DNA of 64,000 nt from Ponticaulis sp. (GTDB lineage: Bacteria; Pseudomonadota; Alphaproteobacteria; Caulobacterales; Hyphomonadaceae): positions 186,001 through 250,000 of the forward strand of contig NZLU01000039.1 in assembly GCA_002692725.1 (NCBI GenBank), written 5' to 3'. Position numbers and translations under genes: made by a program. The notes below the pieces were generated by a model that saw only the letters and a program-made list of their open reading frames with translations, was not told the origin of the DNA and made no database searches. Positions 43,943 through 53,794 of the stretch are shown one piece after another. The first letter of the stretch is position 1, and each line of letters opens with the position of its first letter.

Positions 43943-44081
43943 TTTGTCGGAAAAGTGCATTTTTCCTGCCCGGAGAGGCGCGTTGACGTAAAATTATGAA
44001 TATTCTCTGATAGTTCTGGCTATGACAGCATGAACTGAGGGAAAAAACCTGTCAGTCTTCAGACGGGCCGAGGATACAAAC

Positions 44082-45137
44082 ATGCGGGAAAGACAATTTA
44101 TTTCTGCCGTGATCAGTGCTTTGTCATTGGCCGTACTCTCCGGGTGTGGATCGGACGATTCTGTCACCCGAGTTGGCGCGTATTCGAGCGATGAATCCCG
44201 GATTATTATCGCCGGCAGTTCTACGGTTGCCCCCTTCGCCACAAGTGCGGCGGAATATTTCGGAGTGAAAACCGAATACAGCACGCCTGTCGTTGAAACG
44301 ACTGGCACGGGTGGCGGATTCAAGATTTTCTGCCAGGGCAATAGTGGCACGACCAGTTCAATTGCCACTGCGTCCCGTCCGATCGCAGATAGTGAGACTG
44401 AACTCTGTGCCGAGAATGGCGTGAGCGACATTCAGGAATTTGCGTTTGGCAGTGATGGCATTGTCTTCATGAATGCGCTGGACGGACCAGAACTTACGCT
44501 CAACGATCGGGAGATCTTTCAGGCTTTGGCCGCGAAAGTGCCCGTCGACGGAGAGATGGTGCCAAACCCCTATCAGTATTGGTCTGAGGTCAATCCGGAA
44601 TTGCCCAATATTCGCATCGAAGTTTATGGGCCGCCGCCAACGTCCGGAACGCGCGATGCGCTGGTCGATCTGGCACTGAAAACTGGCGCACTGACGTTTC
44701 CGGAGCTGGAGGCGCTACAATCCTCTGACCCAGACAGTTTTCATCAGGTCTATGAGACGATCCGGACCGATGGTCGCTGGCTCGATGCCGGCGAGAATGA
44801 CACTCAGATCATTCAATCGCTTCTGCGCAATCCGGAAGCTGTCGGCGTCGCTGGGTTTTCTTATCTCGATCAGTCAGGTGACCGTGTGAAACCGGCACGG
44901 ATTGATGGCGTGCTGCCAAGCTATGAAAGCATTCTGAGCGGAGACTATGCGCTGTCCCGGTCGCTTTTCCTGTACGTGAAACCTGTCCATCTCGAGAAAC
45001 GCCCTGCGGTGAAGGCGTTTCTTAAAGAGGTGTTTAGTGATGCGGCTATGGCGGAAGGCGGATATCTTCTGGAGAAGGGCCTTATTCCGCCGTCAGAGGA
45101 CAATCGAAACGCTATTTTGAGCCGTCTTGAGAAATAG
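44082..45137 (+). CDS. PstS-like phosphate-binding lipoprotein
   Basis: 351 aa. Lipobox LAVLSGC at about residue 16-22. IIIAGSSTVAPFA and ETTGTGGGFKIFC, then ATASRPIADSE, are the phosphate-cleft segments of the PstS/PBP_like family, and PPPTSGTRDALVDLAL contains the Thr-Ser-Gly-Thr-Arg motif. It would bind phosphate or another oxyanion in the periplasm, but pst transporter genes are not adjacent. Confidence 0.9.
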   Translation: MRERQFISAVISALSLAVLSGCGSDDSVTRVGAYSSDESRIIIAGSSTVAPFATSAAEYFGVKTEYSTPVVETTGTGGGFKIFCQGNSGTTSSIATASRPIADSETELCAENGVSDIQEFAFGSDGIVFMNALDGPELTLNDREIFQALAAKVPVDGEMVPNPYQYWSEVNPELPNIRIEVYGPPPTSGTRDALVDLALKTGALTFPELEALQSSDPDSFHQVYETIRTDGRWLDAGENDTQIIQSLLRNPEAVGVAGFSYLDQSGDRVKPARIDGVLPSYESILSGDYALSRSLFLYVKPVHLEKRPAVKAFLKEVFSDAAMAEGGYLLEKGLIPPSEDNRNAILSRLEK

Positions 45138-45163
45138 CGTTTCGAAGCTGAGCTCGCGAACAG

Positions 45164-46186
45164 TTAGGCGATGAATTTCATCCGCTTGTCGAATTCGGAC
45201 CAGACGCCGCCCTCACCGTGCCAATTGCCTTCGGTCGCACCTTTTGAATACTCGGTTGCGCGCGCTTCAAAGAAGTTTGCGTGCTCAACGCCATTCAGAA
45301 TTTCAGTGAGCCACGGGATTGGGTGTTTATCGACGCCGAAGATCGGCTGAAGCTTGAGCTGTTGCAGACGCCAGTCAGCAATATAACGGATGTATCGCTG
45401 GATATCTTCCGGCGTCATGCCTTCCACTTCGCCGGCTTCGAACGCGAGCTCGATGAATTTGTCCTCCAGCATCACAACCGTGCGGCAGCTTTCCGTTATG
45501 CGCTCGGCCAGCTGGTCATTCATGATGCCGGTTTCTTCGCAGAAGGTGTGGAAGAGCTTGATCATGCCTTCGCAATGGAGGCTCTCATCACGCACTGACC
45601 AGGTTACGATCTGGCCCATCCCCTTCATTTTATTGAAGCGCGGGAAGTTCATCAGCATGGCAAATGAGGCGAAGAGCTGCAGACCCTCAGTGAAGCCACC
45701 AAAGACAGCCATGCTCGTGGCGATGTCTTCATAGGTTTCGCAGCCGAACTGACCCAGATAGTCGTGTTTGGCGGCCATCTGTTCGTATTCCATGAAGGCC
45801 GAGAATTCAGAATCCGGCATACCGATGGTTTCGAGAAGGAGTGCATAGGCCGCGATGTGGATCGTCTCCATATTGGAGAAGCATGCGAGCATCATGGAGA
45901 CCTCTGTCGGTTTGAACAGAGGCATATAGTTTTCCATATAGTTCGCGCCGACTTCGACGTCGGATTGCGTGAAGAAGCGGAAGATCTGCGTGAGGAGATT
46001 GCGCTCCTTATCGTTCAGCTTCACAGCCCAGTCTTTACAATCCTCACCGAGCGGCACTTCCTCGGGCATCCAGTGAACCTGTTGCTGTTTCTTCCAGAGA
46101 TCATAGGCCCACGGGTACCGGAAAGGCTTGTAAGCCCTTGAAGGAATTAAGAGTCCCGGTTTGTCGGTGATGATGCCATCGGCCAT
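45164..46186 (-). CDS. nrdB: Ribonucleotide reductase class I beta subunit
   Basis: 340 aa from the ATG at 46186 with GGAG 6 nt upstream. The di-iron/tyrosyl site is intact: METIHIAAY gives Glu, His three on and the radical Tyr seven on, and SVRDESLHCEG the second Glu/His pair. It provides the radical for the NrdA subunit. There is no ATP cone. A degenerate NrdR box (46211-46226) lies 25 bp upstream of the start. The alpha gene lies 8.6 kb away on the same strand. Confidence 0.96.
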   Translation of the reverse strand: MADGIITDKPGLLIPSRAYKPFRYPWAYDLWKKQQQVHWMPEEVPLGEDCKDWAVKLNDKERNLLTQIFRFFTQSDVEVGANYMENYMPLFKPTEVSMMLACFSNMETIHIAAYALLLETIGMPDSEFSAFMEYEQMAAKHDYLGQFGCETYEDIATSMAVFGGFTEGLQLFASFAMLMNFPRFNKMKGMGQIVTWSVRDESLHCEGMIKLFHTFCEETGIMNDQLAERITESCRTVVMLEDKFIELAFEAGEVEGMTPEDIQRYIRYIADWRLQQLKLQPIFGVDKHPIPWLTEILNGVEHANFFEARATEYSKGATEGNWHGEGGVWSEFDKRMKFIA

Positions 46187-46210
46187 GATGTGCTCCACGA
46201 GTCGCGTTAA

Positions 46211-46226
46211 CTACAAGATATAGTGC
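46211..46226. promoter_or_regulatory. NrdR-box-like site before nrdB
   Basis: CTACAAGATATAGTGC matches 11 of 16 positions of the NrdR palindrome and keeps the intact ATATAGTG half. A weaker second match (9 of 16) lies at 46241-46256, thirty bp away, close to the three-turn spacing expected of paired NrdR boxes. Confidence 0.55.
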
Positions 46227-46410
46227 GCCGGTTATCCCAATCACGCAAGAGATGGTATGTCGCAGGCAAAAGTTTTCCACTGTTAACGACTGCCTGTGGA
46301 GAAGTTCTGCGGCTTGGCATTGGGCAAAGTGTCAGGAAGCCCCCTCTTCAAGGGATGTCGTGAAGGCTAGTGGGTTGCTAGTTTCAGGATAAGAAACAAG
46401 GGAAACGCAT

Positions 46411-47211
46411 ATGAAGCAGCGTCTGAAGGAAGGCCTCATCACTTTTGTCACCAGCAGTCTGGCGTTGTTCGGTGCTGGGGCAGCACAAGCCGACGAGGTG
46501 TCACTGGCCCGATGCGCAGCCCTTTATGATCATTATGATGGGTATGTGCTGGAAGGAGAGTTTTCTAAAAGTCCGGTGCTCCTTCCAGTCGATTATGAGA
46601 TACGGGCAATAGCTGCGCGGACACTTGCTGAACAATTGGGAGAACCACAAGAATGGGACGATCCCGAGCCGTTTCCTGAGGCCGGTCCAGTGGAGTTCTA
46701 TTTCAAAAGCGTCGACATCACCAAATGCGATAACCGGCTTGGTCTGGTGCCCGATACGCATGGCCCGGGCACCTCAGGGAGGAAAGACGGTTACAGTTTT
46801 ACACGACCTGACAATCTGGCCTGTGCCGGAACATTGATCACGGCAACACTCGGGCTTGATCCTGAAAAGGAGAAGACTGTCGTCGAGAAGGTTGAGGGCC
46901 ATCTGGCCTCGATTTTCCATTCTCTGGCACTTGTCGGATGGACCGCCGAGGATGCGAATGTGTTGGCCGCCGCGGTGTTTGACGAATGGATTGAGCGGCT
47001 GAATACAGGTTTTGCTGAGACGAATGGTGACAAGCTGTCCGGACAGAATGAGCTGAATGATTTCACGCAGCAATGCATGTCTGGTTATCCGGTTTCGCAG
47101 GTGGATCTGTTCAGCGTGGAGCAAGGGTCACGAGAAACCTACTGCATTGCGCAGCGCCAGTTGGGACGACAGTGCGATGACGCGCTGACCCTCGCCCTGG
47201 AAAGTGAATAG
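46411..47211 (+). CDS. Secreted hypothetical protein
   Basis: 266 aa with a signal peptide cut near AAQADE (about residue 27) and an AAGGGA site before the ATG. The mature part has several cysteines and Asp/Glu-rich segments, with no motif known to me. It is a single gene between nrdB and a GAGGCTCCG hairpin that separates it from the convergent TonB receptor. Function unknown. Confidence 0.65.
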   Translation: MKQRLKEGLITFVTSSLALFGAGAAQADEVSLARCAALYDHYDGYVLEGEFSKSPVLLPVDYEIRAIAARTLAEQLGEPQEWDDPEPFPEAGPVEFYFKSVDITKCDNRLGLVPDTHGPGTSGRKDGYSFTRPDNLACAGTLITATLGLDPEKEKTVVEKVEGHLASIFHSLALVGWTAEDANVLAAAVFDEWIERLNTGFAETNGDKLSGQNELNDFTQQCMSGYPVSQVDLFSVEQGSRETYCIAQRQLGRQCDDALTLALESE

Positions 47212-47216
47212 CCGAA

Positions 47217-47243
47217 GAGGCTCCGACAAGGTGCCGGAGCCTC
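47217..47243. terminator. Perfect 9-bp hairpin between convergent genes
   Basis: GAGGCTCCG (47217-47225) and CGGAGCCTC (47235-47243). It starts 5 bp after one stop and ends 8 bp before the other. No T run on either side, so it is a terminator only by position. Confidence 0.55.
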
Positions 47244-47250
47244 AGCAGGA

Positions 47251-49260
47251 TCAGAACCGAAGTCTCACCCCGCCATTGACGATGAAGCCGTCATTGCGAG
47301 ACCAGATATCTGTTGTCCAACGGCCCGAGGGCGCGCGGGCCGGAAGGAGGATCGGCTCCTCACGCGTCTGACGGACATTGAGAATGTTCTCTGCATTGAT
47401 GAACCAACTCGCCGGACCGATGGTGATCTCGCCCAGAAGGCCGACATCGAGGAAGGAGTCACTCCGCATACGGAATGGGCTGTCTTCGACGCGCTGTTCG
47501 CCAGTGTAATACATTTCCAGCCCAAGCCGGAATTCGCCATGGCGTTCCCACATCGCGACCATGCCAGCTGAATGTTCTGGCGTAAGGGCAATTTCGTGCC
47601 GACCGCCTAGGCCATCGGGGTCACTGGAGTCGAGATAGAGATAGCTGCCGGTGATCTTGAAATCCCGCCAGATGTAGCGGAGCAGCAGCTCAGATCCGCG
47701 TAGCTCTGAACTGCCCTCAACATTGACGAGTTCGACCCGGTCAAGCGGCCCGCCTGGCATGCTGGCGAAGGGGGCGAGTTTGGTGACGCCCTCAACATCA
47801 GAGGCAAACAGGGTGAGATTGGTTTCGAACCCTCCGGCTTGATAGCCGACATCCAGAGAGGCCGTCTGCGCCGATTCTTCCGAGAGACCCGTGAGCGGGG
47901 CGAGTCGGGAGAGACCTGCCGCTTCGATTTCCTCCACAAAGGGCGTGGGAGCGAAATAGCCCTCTGCAATGGATGCGCGGATCGTCCAGTTCCCCGGCCG
48001 ATAGAGCAAGGATGCGCGCGGGCTGACCTGAGTGCCATATTCACTGTGCTCATCCAGACGTGCGCTGAGGGAGACCGACAGGTCTCCGGTCAGCTCATGG
48101 TCGACCTGACCGAACAGTCCGGGTACGTCATAGGTATAGTCAAAACCCGGGAAGGTGTCAGACGAATAGATTTCAGACTGCCAGGCCAGACCCAACACCC
48201 AATTTGTCTGGTCGTGCTCGCCAGCCAGCGTAGCTTCAAGAAGATAGCTTTCATGGCTGTCATCCTCGATGACGCTGCCGAACTGATGTTCATGATCCTG
48301 CACCATGGCGGAGGCGCGGATCTGAGCCGTCAGAGATTCCGTCAGCGGCGTACTTCCGATGAAGCCACCATCCATGCGGTTGGTTTCCTGAGACTGAACA
48401 AAGGGCTGACCATCGGGCGCTGTGCGGCCAGCCCGCGTGCCGCCGTCACGGTCTTCGCTCATAAAGCCGAGCGTGGCATAAATGCTCGACCCAGTGTCAT
48501 CCTCCCAGAACAGGCGCGGGCGTGCGGTCACGCGCTCATAACCCGGCATGTCGATCCAGCCATCCTGGTCGAAATCTTCAATACCCTGCCGGTGAGCGCC
48601 TGTGGTCAGCGAGAGGCCGAGCGAGTCATTCACGGGCATGGCGACATAGCTCGTCACATCCTGACCGTTCTGAGACGTGGCATTGACGAGGATCTCGCCT
48701 TCGGCCTCATCACCCGGGCGGCGTGAAAGGAGGTTGATCACCCCGCCAAGTGCAGAGCCGCCATAAAGGGAAGAAGCCGAGCCTTTAATGACATCAACGC
48801 GGCGCAGATCGGTAGGCGGGATCTGAAGAAGACCCAGTGACGAGGCCTGTCCCCCATAAAGCGGCAGACCGTCGGCGAGCAGCTGTGTGTAGCGGCCATA
48901 AAGTCCTTGCACGCGGACATTGGCGGCACCGAGGGCGGGGGACGTGACTTGAACCCGAATGCCGCCGGTTTCATTCACAAGCGTCGCGATGTTTCCGGGA
49001 CGCATGATTGCTTTTTCTTCGATTTCCTCGCGGTTAATGGTTTCGACCCGCATCGGGTCATCCTGGGCAACCCGGCCCGACCGTGAGGTGGAGACGATGA
49101 CGGTGTCCATTCGGGCGTCATCATCATGGGCATGGTGATCATGATCGTCATCATGGTGCTGGTGTTCGGAAGGTGTTTCGCTGTCCTGCCCAAGCGCTGG
49201 CAAACCTGCCAATGCACACAGGGCCAGTGCAGCAGTCGTGCTGCGCAGATACTCTGTCAT
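47251..49260 (-). CDS. TonB-dependent receptor with His/Asp-rich N-terminus (metal uptake candidate)
   Basis: 669 aa. Signal peptide, then a His/Asp-rich stretch (EHQHHDDDHDHHAHDDDAR, about 33-51) just before the TonB-box-like DTVIVSTSR and the plug (RVETINREEIEE to GGSALGGVINLLSR). The barrel ends VNGGVRLRF with the terminal Phe. Histidine-rich segments at this place are known in zinc receptors of the ZnuD group, so zinc or copper is the likely cargo. The His-rich small protein gene lies 69 bp upstream on the same strand, suggesting an operon. Confidence 0.9.
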   Translation of the reverse strand: MTEYLRSTTAALALCALAGLPALGQDSETPSEHQHHDDDHDHHAHDDDARMDTVIVSTSRSGRVAQDDPMRVETINREEIEEKAIMRPGNIATLVNETGGIRVQVTSPALGAANVRVQGLYGRYTQLLADGLPLYGGQASSLGLLQIPPTDLRRVDVIKGSASSLYGGSALGGVINLLSRRPGDEAEGEILVNATSQNGQDVTSYVAMPVNDSLGLSLTTGAHRQGIEDFDQDGWIDMPGYERVTARPRLFWEDDTGSSIYATLGFMSEDRDGGTRAGRTAPDGQPFVQSQETNRMDGGFIGSTPLTESLTAQIRASAMVQDHEHQFGSVIEDDSHESYLLEATLAGEHDQTNWVLGLAWQSEIYSSDTFPGFDYTYDVPGLFGQVDHELTGDLSVSLSARLDEHSEYGTQVSPRASLLYRPGNWTIRASIAEGYFAPTPFVEEIEAAGLSRLAPLTGLSEESAQTASLDVGYQAGGFETNLTLFASDVEGVTKLAPFASMPGGPLDRVELVNVEGSSELRGSELLLRYIWRDFKITGSYLYLDSSDPDGLGGRHEIALTPEHSAGMVAMWERHGEFRLGLEMYYTGEQRVEDSPFRMRSDSFLDVGLLGEITIGPASWFINAENILNVRQTREEPILLPARAPSGRWTTDIWSRNDGFIVNGGVRLRF

Positions 49261-49328
49261 TTTGGAATAATCCTGAATCTTGAATCAAACTGAACGCACT
49301 GGTCCGCCAGCGCGCTGTGAGATCAAAT

Positions 49329-49679
49329 TCAGGCTCGGGGAGGGCGGTAGAGCAGGCCAGGCGGGCGCGTTGCGACCCGTGTTTTGCCCTCAGGGCGGAG
49401 CGCCTCTGAAACAACGGGCGAGATAATGTTAGCAACCCAATCGCGGCCAATCATATGGATGTGACACGACCCGCATTTATGCGTGTGATGATCATGTTCG
49501 TGGTCATGCTCAGAAGCCTGTCCTTGCGGATTGGCTATTTCGACGTGATCGATTTCACATTCGATCGTCAATCTGTCTTCTGAATGGTGCGCATCGGCAA
49601 TGGGTGTTGCAATGAAGACGACCGCCAGCAAGAAAGCCGTCAGACACTTCCAGAGTGAGGATGCGCGAAACCCTGTCAT
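49329..49679 (-). CDS. Small His-rich exported protein (DUF2946-like)
   Basis: 116 aa from the ATG at 49679; the frame is open to 49730 but the hydrophobic signal (LTAFLLAVVFIATPIADA) follows the later start. The mature chain holds SEHDHEHDHHTHKCGSCHIHM, which could coordinate Zn or Cu, and ends in a basic Pro-rich tail. Such proteins sit next to metal TonB receptors and efflux systems. Likely a periplasmic metal-binding partner of the receptor 69 bp downstream. Confidence 0.7.
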   Translation of the reverse strand: MTGFRASSLWKCLTAFLLAVVFIATPIADAHHSEDRLTIECEIDHVEIANPQGQASEHDHEHDHHTHKCGSCHIHMIGRDWVANIISPVVSEALRPEGKTRVATRPPGLLYRPPRA

Positions 49680-49775
49680 AGGTCTTCGGATATCAGCAGT
49701 TTGAAATGATGTCACGACAAAGCCCGCCAATGGGGAACAGGATGGCTGAGCCCGTCTGACACCAGGGCCCGGGCC

Positions 49776-50234
49776 TTAGACGCCATCCACAAGTTGATCG
49801 GCGAGCGCAATGCGATCGGGTCCAACCTGTTCGGATGTGACCTCGCGCATCTGTTTCAGGGCGGACTGAGCCTCCTCGGATGTGAGGCCAGACAGCCTGA
49901 GCAGCATATGCGCCACAAAGCCCGTCCGGTGAATACCGGCCGAGCAATGCAGATAGAGCTTCGGGGCGGGCGTGTCAGAGGTGGCGGCGCTGATCGTATC
50001 GGCCAATTCCGCAGGATCGACCTGGCCAAGCGTCTCCATGTGGCCGCCCGAGAGCGGAAACCAGACCCAATCTGCCCCCATTTGCCGGCTGAGCTTTTCG
50101 ATCGCCGGCCCGCCCTCCCGCTCGCTGAGCAGGGTCACGCAATGTGTCAGCCCCAGCTCTTTGAGGCGCGGAAGGGATTTCTTCCCCGGCCTGGGGCCGA
50201 GGATAAGGTTATCGGGTTTGAGTTTCAGGGGCAT
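49776..50234 (-). CDS. Protein tyrosine / dual-specificity phosphatase-like protein
   Basis: 152 aa. The P-loop YLHCSAGIHRTGF has the HC-x5-R catalytic motif with the Cys and Arg, and an upstream SREGG / PLSGGH general-acid region is plausible. Eukaryotic-like low-molecular dual-specificity phosphatase fold. Substrate unknown. Single gene. Confidence 0.87.
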   Translation of the reverse strand: MPLKLKPDNLILGPRPGKKSLPRLKELGLTHCVTLLSEREGGPAIEKLSRQMGADWVWFPLSGGHMETLGQVDPAELADTISAATSDTPAPKLYLHCSAGIHRTGFVAHMLLRLSGLTSEEAQSALKQMREVTSEQVGPDRIALADQLVDGV

Positions 50235-50365
50235 CTGATCAACCAGGCTTCGGTCTTCCAGTTTAGAATGACCGCAACTGGTTCAACAATCCCTCATAAA
50301 ATTCATACCCCATTCGATCCTGTTAAACCGGCCCGGCAAATACCGGCCTGACACTGAGTGGGCTC

Positions 50366-51622
50366 TTACTGGCTTTTCCATTCATTGTCGGCGTCCTGGG
50401 TCACGAGTGTCAGTGTCTGCCAGTCAATCCCGAAGAAACCATCGAACGGAAAGTGGATCGCCGCGATATAGCCAGGTCTCAAATAGCTCCACAGAACGGT
50501 AGCCCCTTCCTGCGCGCCCAATGGACCGCAAGGCGCTGCCCAATTTGAGCTTTCGAAATCAGGTTCGGCATAGTCATTTATCACCTCAAGCCCTGAAAAC
50601 TCATCATATTCGAGACGGCATTCATCGGAATAGGTCGCGCCTGACTTTATGGCAGCATCTTCAGCGATACGGGGTATTGCCGTCATGTAACTGGTTTCCG
50701 CATCATAGCGGAAAACCGTGACGACAGGATCTGACCAGCTGTCTGACTGATCAAAGCCAAATCCTTCTGTGTAGTCTCCGGTGGGCGCGACGTTGGCTGT
50801 GAGCGCGACGGGGAAGTCCTCCGAACCAGGGTTCAGCGTCGACGTCTGTGCACCGCAGCTCATGGCTCGGTAGATCAGAAACTCACTGTCCGACAGAGCC
50901 GCATCATTGACTGACCAACGGCAGTCTGTGGCTAACTCATCAGCGCCGCCTTTCGGCAGGTGCATGAGATATCTCGCCTTAGACGGGCACATTCCTGTTT
51001 CAGGCAATTGGTCTCCCGCGGCGCAGTACTCGGCCCCGGACGGAGGAGCCTGTTCCACGGGGCTCGCCTCAGAATCGCCAGCACAGGTGCTGAGCGTTGA
51101 GAGCAATTCGCTCGCATCGTGCAGCTCATAATGGCTTTCCGGCCAGTCATTGCCGGACCGATTGCCGGGGCTGTAAACCGAGACCGACAGGGTCTCAGCA
51201 ACGGCAATTTTCTTCATAAGCGGATCATCTGGCTTCAGGTCTTTGCCGAGCCAGTGATCGTATTCGAATGCGGGATCATCGGTGAAGCTGCCGGAAAACT
51301 CGGTTTTATCGGCTATATGACTGTCGGTGTAGACATACATATCCACGCGCTCATTCTCGGTCGACGGAGACGCGCCGTTGACGGACACATTGAAACCCGA
51401 ATCATGCGTCACAATGCGAAGTGAGGATCCTTGAATATTCTCGGTGACGGCGGCGCAATATATTGGATCGTCTGGCGAATCGACAGCGGAGTAGCGAAGG
51501 AGTTTCCATGACCCTAGCTGGCCATATGACGCCCAACTTAACTCTGTCGGTTCCTGCTTGCATCCTGCTGCAATGCTCGCGATCGCGATAAGTGCAGGCA
51601 GACCCAAAAAGCTGTTATTCAT
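50366..51622 (-). CDS. Putative lipoprotein, hypothetical
   Basis: 418 aa from the ATG at 51622; the frame stays open to 51805 but without a signal. Lipobox IASIAAGC at about residue 22. The mature chain has many Cys and Asp/Ser and looks like a secreted, disulfide-rich protein made of two similar-sized halves. No family known to me. Next to another lipoprotein on the same strand. Confidence 0.6.
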   Translation of the reverse strand: MNNSFLGLPALIAIASIAAGCKQEPTELSWASYGQLGSWKLLRYSAVDSPDDPIYCAAVTENIQGSSLRIVTHDSGFNVSVNGASPSTENERVDMYVYTDSHIADKTEFSGSFTDDPAFEYDHWLGKDLKPDDPLMKKIAVAETLSVSVYSPGNRSGNDWPESHYELHDASELLSTLSTCAGDSEASPVEQAPPSGAEYCAAGDQLPETGMCPSKARYLMHLPKGGADELATDCRWSVNDAALSDSEFLIYRAMSCGAQTSTLNPGSEDFPVALTANVAPTGDYTEGFGFDQSDSWSDPVVTVFRYDAETSYMTAIPRIAEDAAIKSGATYSDECRLEYDEFSGLEVINDYAEPDFESSNWAAPCGPLGAQEGATVLWSYLRPGYIAAIHFPFDGFFGIDWQTLTLVTQDADNEWKSQ

Positions 51623-51830
51623 CAATGGTAAATTTCCCAAATGTGGCCAGTTTTCTTGGGGAATGTAGTTGATCCGCTGAAAGCTAATCAACTCGACGAA
51701 AGACAGGTTGCGCTGGTCATCTGTACAGTGTGATGGGTTGGCGATTTCATGCCCGGCCGCAGGCCGAGCATGGGGGCAGGTTTGAGGTTTCACATTGTGT
51801 ATCAAACGGGTGGGCGGGTCGTTCGCCCGC

Positions 51831-52433
51831 TTAATTCATCTTGCGCATTTCCTGGAACTGGACCTTGGCGAGCCAGCCCGATGGGCCTGATCGGCCTCGG
51901 GAAAACGGTGTGTAAGACATTTCGATATAGATCGGATCGGCTGTAAATTCGAATTCATCAGCACCCGGACGACCTGATTTCGGCTCGAACAGATATTTCT
52001 GATAGATTTCAAAGTCAGTGTGTTCGCTGGTTTCCTTCATCACCCAGTCTTGACCAAGGCAGGACGAAAGAAGGTCCCGCACCTCGCCAATCGCGGCGCG
52101 GGCTTCCGCCTCGCGAGCCTCGGCTTCCAGGCTGCCGGTTCTGGCGTACAGCTCACAATGATAGGTGTAGAGATCCGTTCCGAACATGTCGCGAATGATG
52201 CTGGTCCGGCAATCATCACCGAAGGCATTTGTGTTTGCGTGCCAGCGATGATTCAGCTCCCGGTCGCCCAGCATGACTGGCTCACCGCGAAAGGCGGAGA
52301 AGGCGTTCTTTTTGCTTCCTTCGGTGATCACAACTTCCACCGCTTCACACGTATTCTGAGTGATTTGCGGAGGCGTGCTATTGCCACAGGCGGTGAGCAG
52401 AAAAGCGGGCAGAGCGAGATAGGCAAATTTCAT
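51831..52433 (-). CDS. Putative lipoprotein, hypothetical
   Basis: 200 aa with lipobox LPAFLLTAC (Cys at residue 16) followed by GNSTPP. Mature part is helical in the middle (SLEAEAREAEARAAIGEVRDLL) with conserved-looking Cys near 29, 75, 93 and 125. No named family was recognised. Single gene. Confidence 0.65.
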   Translation of the reverse strand: MKFAYLALPAFLLTACGNSTPPQITQNTCEAVEVVITEGSKKNAFSAFRGEPVMLGDRELNHRWHANTNAFGDDCRTSIIRDMFGTDLYTYHCELYARTGSLEAEAREAEARAAIGEVRDLLSSCLGQDWVMKETSEHTDFEIYQKYLFEPKSGRPGADEFEFTADPIYIEMSYTPFSRGRSGPSGWLAKVQFQEMRKMN

Positions 52434-52512
52434 GTGTGCGTCCCAAAATTACAGAATTCAGAGGAGCTTAGACCGTGTCGTCGCAAAACTCATACCCGTT
52501 CAGGGGGAATGT

Positions 52513-53790
52513 CTAATTGCTCAATTCCGGATTCGGGCTTTTCCAATTCTGCTTTACAAAGCCATTGCGGACGCGCTGCGGGTGATTGCCGACATCGACA
52601 CGGTTGAGCACTTCGCCGGTTTCAAAGTCGATCACGGCAACGCTGTCTGTTTCGCTTTCCGAAATCACACAGGCTTCGCCATCGGGTGACACTGTCGCCC
52701 AATACGGCTTGCCGGCATACTTCACTTCAGTGAACTCACCGGTCGCGACGTCGATAATGGTTGTGTAGTCATCCATTGTACCAGCTACGCAGAGCTTGGT
52801 GCCATCTCGGCTGATCGACAGACCATGATGGCGGCTGTCATTCACGAATTTGGTCCGGTCGTCCGGGGCTGCGCCATCGGGCAGCTGGAAGATGCGCAGG
52901 ATGCGATCCGTCTGGAAGTCGTATTCAATCACGCCATTGAAGAAACTGACCTGAAAGAACAGAATCTTCTCATCCGGGTGCATGGCATAGGGGCGAATGG
53001 AGTCAGAAAGGTCCGTTCGACCAAAGGCATCGAGGCGTTCGCGCATGTCGAGAATTCGTGCGACTTCGCCCGTCTCGCGATCATAAATGGTGAAGCGCCG
53101 GTCGCCTTTGGTGTCATCCTGTTCGGGCGCATCATTGGCCGAGGAGACTGAGCCGATTGACGCATTCAGAATATAGCGCGCATCGTTGAAATAATGGTTC
53201 TCATGCGGTGCGTCGCCCGCGAGGAAGCTGCCTGCGTCTTCGCCGGTTTCGACATCGATCAGATGGACGGTGTTGGAGGTCGACGAGGAGACCGCCACTT
53301 CCTTGCCATCAGGGGACATGGCCATGTGGTCAGAGCGAAAGCCGGACACCGGAAAGCGCCAGACGATCTCGCCAGTCTCCAGGCTCAGAGAGATGACATC
53401 TGCAAAGCTCGGGCGTGAAATGATCAGCTCCGTGCCTTCAAGATTGGAGTACATATCGTCGACATATTGGTTGTTGCCTTCGCCCGGTCCTGCGGCAATG
53501 GCGGCGAAAACGCGCTTGCGGATCGGGTCTGCATTGATCTCGGCCATGCGCTCATCATTATCGGGAATTGCGTTCATGCGGCCGATCTGGAAATAGCCGT
53601 TTGAAGGATCGATTACCGTGATGGTGCCATCCCAGTTATTGCCCACAAACATGACCCGTTGCAGGCCTTTCTCAGCGGCTTCTTCTTCGGTGGGAACGGG
53701 AGGTGAGGCTAAGGCCGGCGTCAAATTTGAGGATAAGGCCAGGGCGGCAAGGCCAGCCAATAGGCGCGATGGCTTGTAAAGCGTGTTCAA
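52513..53790 (-). CDS. Secreted beta-propeller protein (YncE/YVTN-like)
   Basis: 425 aa. Signal peptide ends near ALASPP. Repeating blades with MFVGNNWDGTITVIDPSNG, TVHLIDVETGE, MDDYTTIIDVATGEF and SVAVIDFETGEVLNRVDVGNHP show a YVTN/YncE-type propeller. It starts at TTG 53790, with GGAGG 5 nt upstream, but that site is paired in a hairpin (53795-53820). It follows the beta-barrel gene by 57 bp on the same strand. Confidence 0.83.
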   Translation of the reverse strand: MNTLYKPSRLLAGLAALALSSNLTPALASPPVPTEEEAAEKGLQRVMFVGNNWDGTITVIDPSNGYFQIGRMNAIPDNDERMAEINADPIRKRVFAAIAAGPGEGNNQYVDDMYSNLEGTELIISRPSFADVISLSLETGEIVWRFPVSGFRSDHMAMSPDGKEVAVSSSTSNTVHLIDVETGEDAGSFLAGDAPHENHYFNDARYILNASIGSVSSANDAPEQDDTKGDRRFTIYDRETGEVARILDMRERLDAFGRTDLSDSIRPYAMHPDEKILFFQVSFFNGVIEYDFQTDRILRIFQLPDGAAPDDRTKFVNDSRHHGLSISRDGTKLCVAGTMDDYTTIIDVATGEFTEVKYAGKPYWATVSPDGEACVISESETDSVAVIDFETGEVLNRVDVGNHPQRVRNGFVKQNWKSPNPELSN

Positions 53791-53794
53791 AATT

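Noticed and set aside
43984-44040. Pho box before the PstS-like gene
   Set aside because: Only one ATGACAG half-site is present; the second repeat is missing, so phosphate control is not supported.
49680-49725. Zur box before the His-rich protein gene
   Set aside because: GAAATGAT is a half-site only, with no matching inverted half.
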